This document shows positions 60,201 through 64,000 of a stretch of DNA of 64,000 nucleotides, piece by piece. Positions within the stretch are counted from its first letter, which is position 1; every line of letters begins with the position of its first letter. Source of the stretch: Novilysobacter selenitireducens (lineage in GTDB: Bacteria; Pseudomonadota; Gammaproteobacteria; Xanthomonadales; Xanthomonadaceae); contig NZ_JAINZW010000002.1 in assembly GCF_020026895.1 (NCBI RefSeq), positions 124,001-188,000 on the forward strand, read 5' to 3'. The notes beneath the pieces were generated by a model that saw only the letters and a list, made by a program, of their open reading frames with translations, was not told where the DNA came from and made no database searches. Made by a program: the position numbers and the translations under genes.

Positions 60201-60971
60201 TTACTTGGGTGCCAGCCGCGTGGCGCCGTCCAGGCGGATCGTCTCGCCGTTGAGATAGCGGTTGCCGAGGATGTAGGCGACCAGGTCGGCGAACTCCTCC
60301 GGCCGGCCCAGGCGCGACGGGAACGGGATGGAGGCCGACAGGGACTTCTGCACGTCGTCGGGCATGCCATCGACCATCGGCGTCCAGAAGATGCCCGGTG
60401 CGACGGTCATGACGCGGATGCCGAAGCGCGACAGTTCGCGCGCCATCGGCAGCGTCATGCCGACCACGCCGCCCTTGCTCGCCGAGTACGCGGCCTGGCC
60501 GATCTGGCCTTCGAAGGCGGCGACCGACGCGGTGTTGACGATGACGCCGCGCTCGCCGTCCTCGCCCGCGTCGTTGTGCTGCATCACCTCGGCCGCGGCC
60601 TTGGCGACGTTGAAGCTGCCGACCAGGTTGACCATGACGGTCGTCTGGAACTGTCCGAGCTTCATCGAGCCATCGCGACCGAGCACGCGGCCGGCGCCCA
60701 GGATGCCGGCGCAGTTGATCGCGGCATTCAGGCCGCCGAGGAAGTCCTTCGCGGCAGCGACGTTGGCGGCCACGCCGGCTTCGTCGGTGACGTCGGTCTT
60801 GAAGTAGCGGGCGTTGGCATCGCCCAGCGCGGCCACGGCGGCAGCGCCCTTCTCGTCGTTGACGTCGAACAGGGCGACCTTGCCGCCCTGGGCGACCAGA
60901 TGCTGGGCGACGGCCAGGCCCAGGCCGGACACGCCACCGGTGACGATCGCGCGGGTATCGGAAAGCTGCAT
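60201..60971 (-). CDS. SDR dehydrogenase, 3-hydroxyacyl-CoA dehydrogenase type 2 (HSD17B10)-like
   Basis: 256 aa SDR with TGGVSGLG near the N-terminus, [10 protein letters not shown], catalytic Ser in [14 protein letters not shown] and YSASKGG. The pattern [20 protein letters not shown] is typical of the HSD17B10 group, which oxidises 3-hydroxyacyl-CoA, including 2-methyl-3-hydroxybutyryl-CoA of isoleucine breakdown. HMG-CoA lyase at the window end fits a branched-chain amino-acid or acyl-CoA catabolic area, but other genes lie between. Confidence 0.82.
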   Translation of the reverse strand: MQLSDTRAIVTGGVSGLGLAVAQHLVAQGGKVALFDVNDEKGAAAVAALGDANARYFKTDVTDEAGVAANVAAAKDFLGGLNAAINCAGILGAGRVLGRDGSMKLGQFQTTVMVNLVGSFNVAKAAAEVMQHNDAGEDGERGVIVNTASVAAFEGQIGQAAYSASKGGVVGMTLPMARELSRFGIRVMTVAPGIFWTPMVDGMPDDVQKSLSASIPFPSRLGRPEEFADLVAYILGNRYLNGETIRLDGATRLAPK

Positions 60972-61038
60972 GGGGGAATCCTGCGGACGGAAAGGCGCGA
61001 TTTTAGCGTGGCAACCCGGGTGGCGTGGCGGGCGCTTT

Positions 61039-61169
61039 TGTAGGAGCGGCTTCAGCCGCGATCACCAGACGGGTCACTCGCGCTGACTCACGATCGCGGC
61101 TGAAGCCGCTCCTACAAAGTCGCGATGTCGCGTCTTGTGTCCTCGGTCGCGACTCACGTCGCTCCTACA
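61039..61169. repeat. REP cluster with type A pair and an inverted type B element
   Basis: Type A (61039-61062), inverted type A (61093-61116) and inverted type B GTCGCGACTCACGTCGCTCC (61146-61169). The cluster ends just before the stop of the GGDEF-EAL gene. Confidence 0.85.
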
Positions 61170-61177
61170 AGGGGGCG

Positions 61178-63757
61178 TCACCCGTGCGCGGCGGCGGCGC
61201 GTAGCTTGAGGAACCGCTTCTGCAATTCGCCCGGCATGAGCCCCGGCGCAAACAGGAAGCCCTGGCCGATATCCACGCCCAGCTTCAACAGGAAGGCGCG
61301 CTGCGCTTCCGTCTCCACGCCCTCGGCGACGACGCCCAGGCCCAGGCTGTCGGCGATGCCGGTCACCGCCTGGCACACCGCGACATCCGACTGGTTGCCC
61401 GGTACGCCCTGCACGAACAGCTGGCTCAACTTGAGCCCGTGGATCGGCAGGCGGCGCAGGTAGTTGAGCGCGCTGTAGCCCTCGCCGAAATCGTCGATGG
61501 TCAGCATCACGCCCAGCTCGCGCAGCTCGGCAAAGGTACGCAGCGTGTCGGGCTCGTCCTCGATCAGCACGCGCTCGGTGAACTCCAGCTCCAGCGCGGT
61601 GCCGGGCAGGCCGGATTCGGCCAGTGCCCGGCGGACGTTGCGCGCCAGGTCCTCGCCGAGGAACTGCCGGTACGACACGTTGACGGCGACGCGCTCGATG
61701 GGCACGCCGTGTTCCTGCCATCGGCGCAGCTGCATGCACGCCTGCTCCATGACCCATGTGCCGATGCCGACGATGTCGCCGGTGGATTCGGCGTGGTCGA
61801 TGAAGTGGTCCGGGCGCATCTCGCCCAGGGACGCATTGCGCCAGCGGATCAGGGCCTCGGCCGCGACCAGCCTGCCCGAGGCCAGCTCTACCTGTGGCTG
61901 GTAGACGAGGTGGAATTCCTCGTTCTGCACCGCGCGCCGCATGTGGGTTTCAAGTTGCAGCCGATGCAGCTGCTGCTCGGCCAGTTCGCTGGTGAAGCCC
62001 TGGAACGCATTGCGGCCGCGACGCTTGCTGCTGTACATCGCCACGTCCGCCGACTGGATCAGGTGCTGCGAACTCACCCCGTCCGCCGGCGCGCGCGCGA
62101 TACCGATACTGGCGGTGATGCTGAACTCCTCGCCGTCCAGCCGGAAGCTCGCGCCGAACTCGCGCAGGATAGCCTCGGCCAGCCGCTCGGGGCGGTCGGG
62201 ATCGTCGCCGGTGGTGCAGATGACGAGGAACTCGTCGCCACCAAAGCGCGCGATCAGCGCCTCGGTGCCAACCGCGGTCTGGATGCGCCGCGCGGCCGAC
62301 GCCAGCAGGCGGTCGCCGGCGGCATGGCCGAGTACGTCGTTGACGATCTTGAAGCGGTCCAGGTCGATGTAGAGCACCGCCAGATCGAGCTGCTGCACGT
62401 CGGACAGCCGGGCGTCGAGCTCGTACAGCGCGGCGTCGCGGTTGAGCAGGCCGGTCAGCGGGTCGGTGCGCGCCTGCACCCGCAGGGTTTCCTCGGACTG
62501 CTTGCGCTCGGTGATGTCCTGCAGCGTGCCGGTCAGGCGCGAGGTCAGCAGGTCGCCGGCTTCGATCTCGCCGATCAGCCTCACCCAGAACGGCTGGCCG
62601 CTGCCGCGCATGCCCTGGATGTCGAGGTTGAGCGCGCGGCCGGTGGCCATGGTGCGGTCGAGCGCATCGCGCACCGCCTGGCGGTCGCCGGGACGGAAGC
62701 AGCCCAGCAGGCCTTCGATGGAATCGGGCGCGGGGTAGCAGCCGAGGATGCGCTGCGCTTCATCGGTGAGGTAGAGGTGGTCGCGCGCGGTTTCCCACTC
62801 CCAGCCGCCGATGTGCGCCAGCGACTGCGCGCGGTCGAACAGCGCGCTCTCGCGCTTGAGCGCGGTGACATCCGAGAACAGCGTCAGTACCTGCTGCGGC
62901 CGGTTGGCGCCGGCCGGGAACTGCGGCACCGCGGTCACCGACAGCCATGACAATTGCTGGCGCTGCCGATCGAAGTAGCCCAGCGTGGCCTCGACGTTGC
63001 GGCCCCAGCGCAGGGCGCGCTGCTGCGGCAGCTGCTCGTTCGGGAGTTCACGGCCGTGCTCGTCGATGACGCGCCACCGCCCCGAACGCAGCTCGTCGTT
63101 GATGCGCTGGCCCTCGCCGATGCCGAACAGCCGCATCGCCGCGATGTTGGCGTGCATGACGCGGCCACTGGTGTCCTGGACGAGGATGGCGCGGTCGATG
63201 GTTTCCATCAGCTCGCGGTAGCGCCATTCGGCATCGCGCCGGCCACTCAGGTCGCGGGCGACGGCGACGATGCAGTTGCGGCCGTCGTGCACGAAGCCGG
63301 CCGAGTGCACCTCCACCGGGAAGCGGCTGCCGTCGCCGCGCATGTTGGTGACTTCGATGACGTAGGTCTGGCCGCGGTTGATCCGCTCCCACACCGGGTT
63401 GAGGTGGTCGTGCGGCAGCTCCGGGTTGAGCACGTGGATCGGCTGGCCGACGATCTCCTCGCGCGGGCGCCGGTACGCCGCCAGGCCGGCCTTGTTGAGG
63501 TCGAGCACGGTGCCGGTCTCGTCGAGGATGCTGACCGGGTCCGGCACCGCGTCGAACAGTGCGTGGTAGCGCAGTCGCGCGGTCTGGGCATCCTGCGCGG
63601 AGGCGCGCAGTGCGTCGCAGGCCTGCTTCAACAGCACGCGTGCTGCGTCCGGCAGGTCGGTGGCCTCGCATGCCGCCTCGAGCGCCGCCAGCGTTACGGC
63701 CGCGTCCGCCGCTTCGGGCGGGCGGGGCAGGCCGGGCGCGGGCGGCTTGGCGGTCAT
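61178..63757 (-). CDS. PAS-PAS-PAS-GGDEF-EAL c-di-GMP enzyme
   Basis: 859 aa, no membrane segments seen. Three PAS-like domains (about 66-180, 181-305, 306-420), GGDEF (430-600; GGDEF 506-510, no I-site) and EAL (605-855; EAL 634-636). The EAL domain keeps QPQVEL, AEALIRW, VNVS, ELEFTE, IDDFGEG and VAEGVET, so phosphodiesterase activity is likely; the GGDEF site is also intact. Its start overlaps the HMG-CoA lyase stop (ATGA). PAS ligands are unknown. Confidence 0.9.
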   Translation of the reverse strand: MTAKPPAPGLPRPPEAADAAVTLAALEAACEATDLPDAARVLLKQACDALRASAQDAQTARLRYHALFDAVPDPVSILDETGTVLDLNKAGLAAYRRPREEIVGQPIHVLNPELPHDHLNPVWERINRGQTYVIEVTNMRGDGSRFPVEVHSAGFVHDGRNCIVAVARDLSGRRDAEWRYRELMETIDRAILVQDTSGRVMHANIAAMRLFGIGEGQRINDELRSGRWRVIDEHGRELPNEQLPQQRALRWGRNVEATLGYFDRQRQQLSWLSVTAVPQFPAGANRPQQVLTLFSDVTALKRESALFDRAQSLAHIGGWEWETARDHLYLTDEAQRILGCYPAPDSIEGLLGCFRPGDRQAVRDALDRTMATGRALNLDIQGMRGSGQPFWVRLIGEIEAGDLLTSRLTGTLQDITERKQSEETLRVQARTDPLTGLLNRDAALYELDARLSDVQQLDLAVLYIDLDRFKIVNDVLGHAAGDRLLASAARRIQTAVGTEALIARFGGDEFLVICTTGDDPDRPERLAEAILREFGASFRLDGEEFSITASIGIARAPADGVSSQHLIQSADVAMYSSKRRGRNAFQGFTSELAEQQLHRLQLETHMRRAVQNEEFHLVYQPQVELASGRLVAAEALIRWRNASLGEMRPDHFIDHAESTGDIVGIGTWVMEQACMQLRRWQEHGVPIERVAVNVSYRQFLGEDLARNVRRALAESGLPGTALELEFTERVLIEDEPDTLRTFAELRELGVMLTIDDFGEGYSALNYLRRLPIHGLKLSQLFVQGVPGNQSDVAVCQAVTGIADSLGLGVVAEGVETEAQRAFLLKLGVDIGQGFLFAPGLMPGELQKRFLKLRAAAAHG

Positions 63758-64000
63758 GACACCGCGAGCGCCCGTCCGACCTTGCTGCCGGTCTCGCGGC
63801 CCAGGCGCGTCGCCAGCCAGCGGCCGGTCTCAGCCAGGGCCGTCAGGTCGATGCCGGTCTCGATGCCCAGGCCATGCAGCATGTAGACGACGTCCTCGCT
63901 GGCCACGTTGCCGCTGGCGCCCTTGGCGTACGGGCATCCGCCCGCGCCCGACACGGCAGAATCGACCACCGACACGCCCTCCTCCAGGCACGCCAGGATG
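63754..64000 (-). CDS. mvaB: hydroxymethylglutaryl-CoA lyase, C-terminal end only
   Basis: The last 82 residues are visible; the start lies beyond the window. [20 protein letters not shown] is the HMG-CoA lyase signature with its catalytic Cys, followed by [20 protein letters not shown]. The enzyme splits HMG-CoA to acetoacetate and acetyl-CoA at the end of leucine catabolism. Its stop overlaps the next start (ATGA). Confidence 0.9.
   Translation of the reverse strand, partial: ILACLEEGVSVVDSAVSGAGGCPYAKGASGNVASEDVVYMLHGLGIETGIDLTALAETGRWLATRLGRETGSKVGRALAVS

Overview
The window is about 64 kb of GC-rich chromosome that reads as Lysobacteraceae/Xanthomonadaceae (Lysobacter, Luteimonas or Xanthomonas relatives). 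The clearest pointers are the acetylated arginine pathway (acetylornithine carbamoyltransferase, acetylcitrulline deacetylase and a fused N-acetylglutamate kinase/synthase), a TrpR-like regulator heading an eight-gene histidine operon, a FimX protein, a DksA relative with a long Lys/Ala/Pro-rich tail, and many copies of a dispersed palindromic repeat carrying TAGGAGCGGCTTCAGCCG. No phage, insertion sequence, CRISPR array or rRNA was seen. One tRNA (Pro, CGG) is present.

Layout. 1-1863 (minus): polyhydroxyalkanoate genes (phaB, phaR and a second PhaB-like reductase cut by the window edge). 1.9-7.9 kb: gluQ, htpX, the twitching-motility c-di-GMP receptor fimX, and the divergent pair epmB/efp. 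8-13 kb: an MTA/SAH deaminase, ubiG, a HAD phosphatase, a squalene/phytoene-synthase-like protein and folE2. 13-18.6 kb: a membrane diguanylate cyclase, an M23 peptidase, a dihydroorotase, yidD and the tailed DksA. 18.8-22.8 kb: an MFS transporter with sufE, cysS, and a small secreted protein. 23-30.4 kb: the arginine cluster, with a possible leader-peptide attenuator ahead of argF' and REP-type repeats in several gene gaps.

30.4-36.2 kb (minus): pgaABCD for poly-N-acetylglucosamine export. 36.4-36.7 kb: a 68-codon remnant of a nucleotide-sugar dehydrogenase whose middle has been deleted in frame, then a terminator and the tRNA. 37-42.2 kb: hisS overlapping a histidine ammonia-lyase with a long insertion, and a second membrane diguanylate cyclase. 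42.4-50 kb: TrpR-like regulator plus hisGDCBHAFI. 50-64 kb: a calcineurin-like phosphoesterase, a GNAT, methionine salvage genes mtnBDC, two APC amino-acid permeases, a NUDIX protein, a CPA1 antiporter, the EF-P paralogue EfpL, an acyl-CoA-type SDR, a PAS-GGDEF-EAL protein and the end of an HMG-CoA lyase gene.

How it fits together. The operons are very compact: stop and start codons overlap (ATGA, GTGA or TGATG) at most internal junctions. Two regulatory themes recur. Cyclic di-GMP appears as three GGDEF proteins plus FimX close to a PGA operon. Polyproline translation control appears as EF-P with its lysylation enzyme plus EfpL. No gap between genes is longer than about 265 bp, and the larger gaps are mostly filled by repeats, terminators or regulatory sequence. 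All assignments come from reading motifs by eye; no database search was run.
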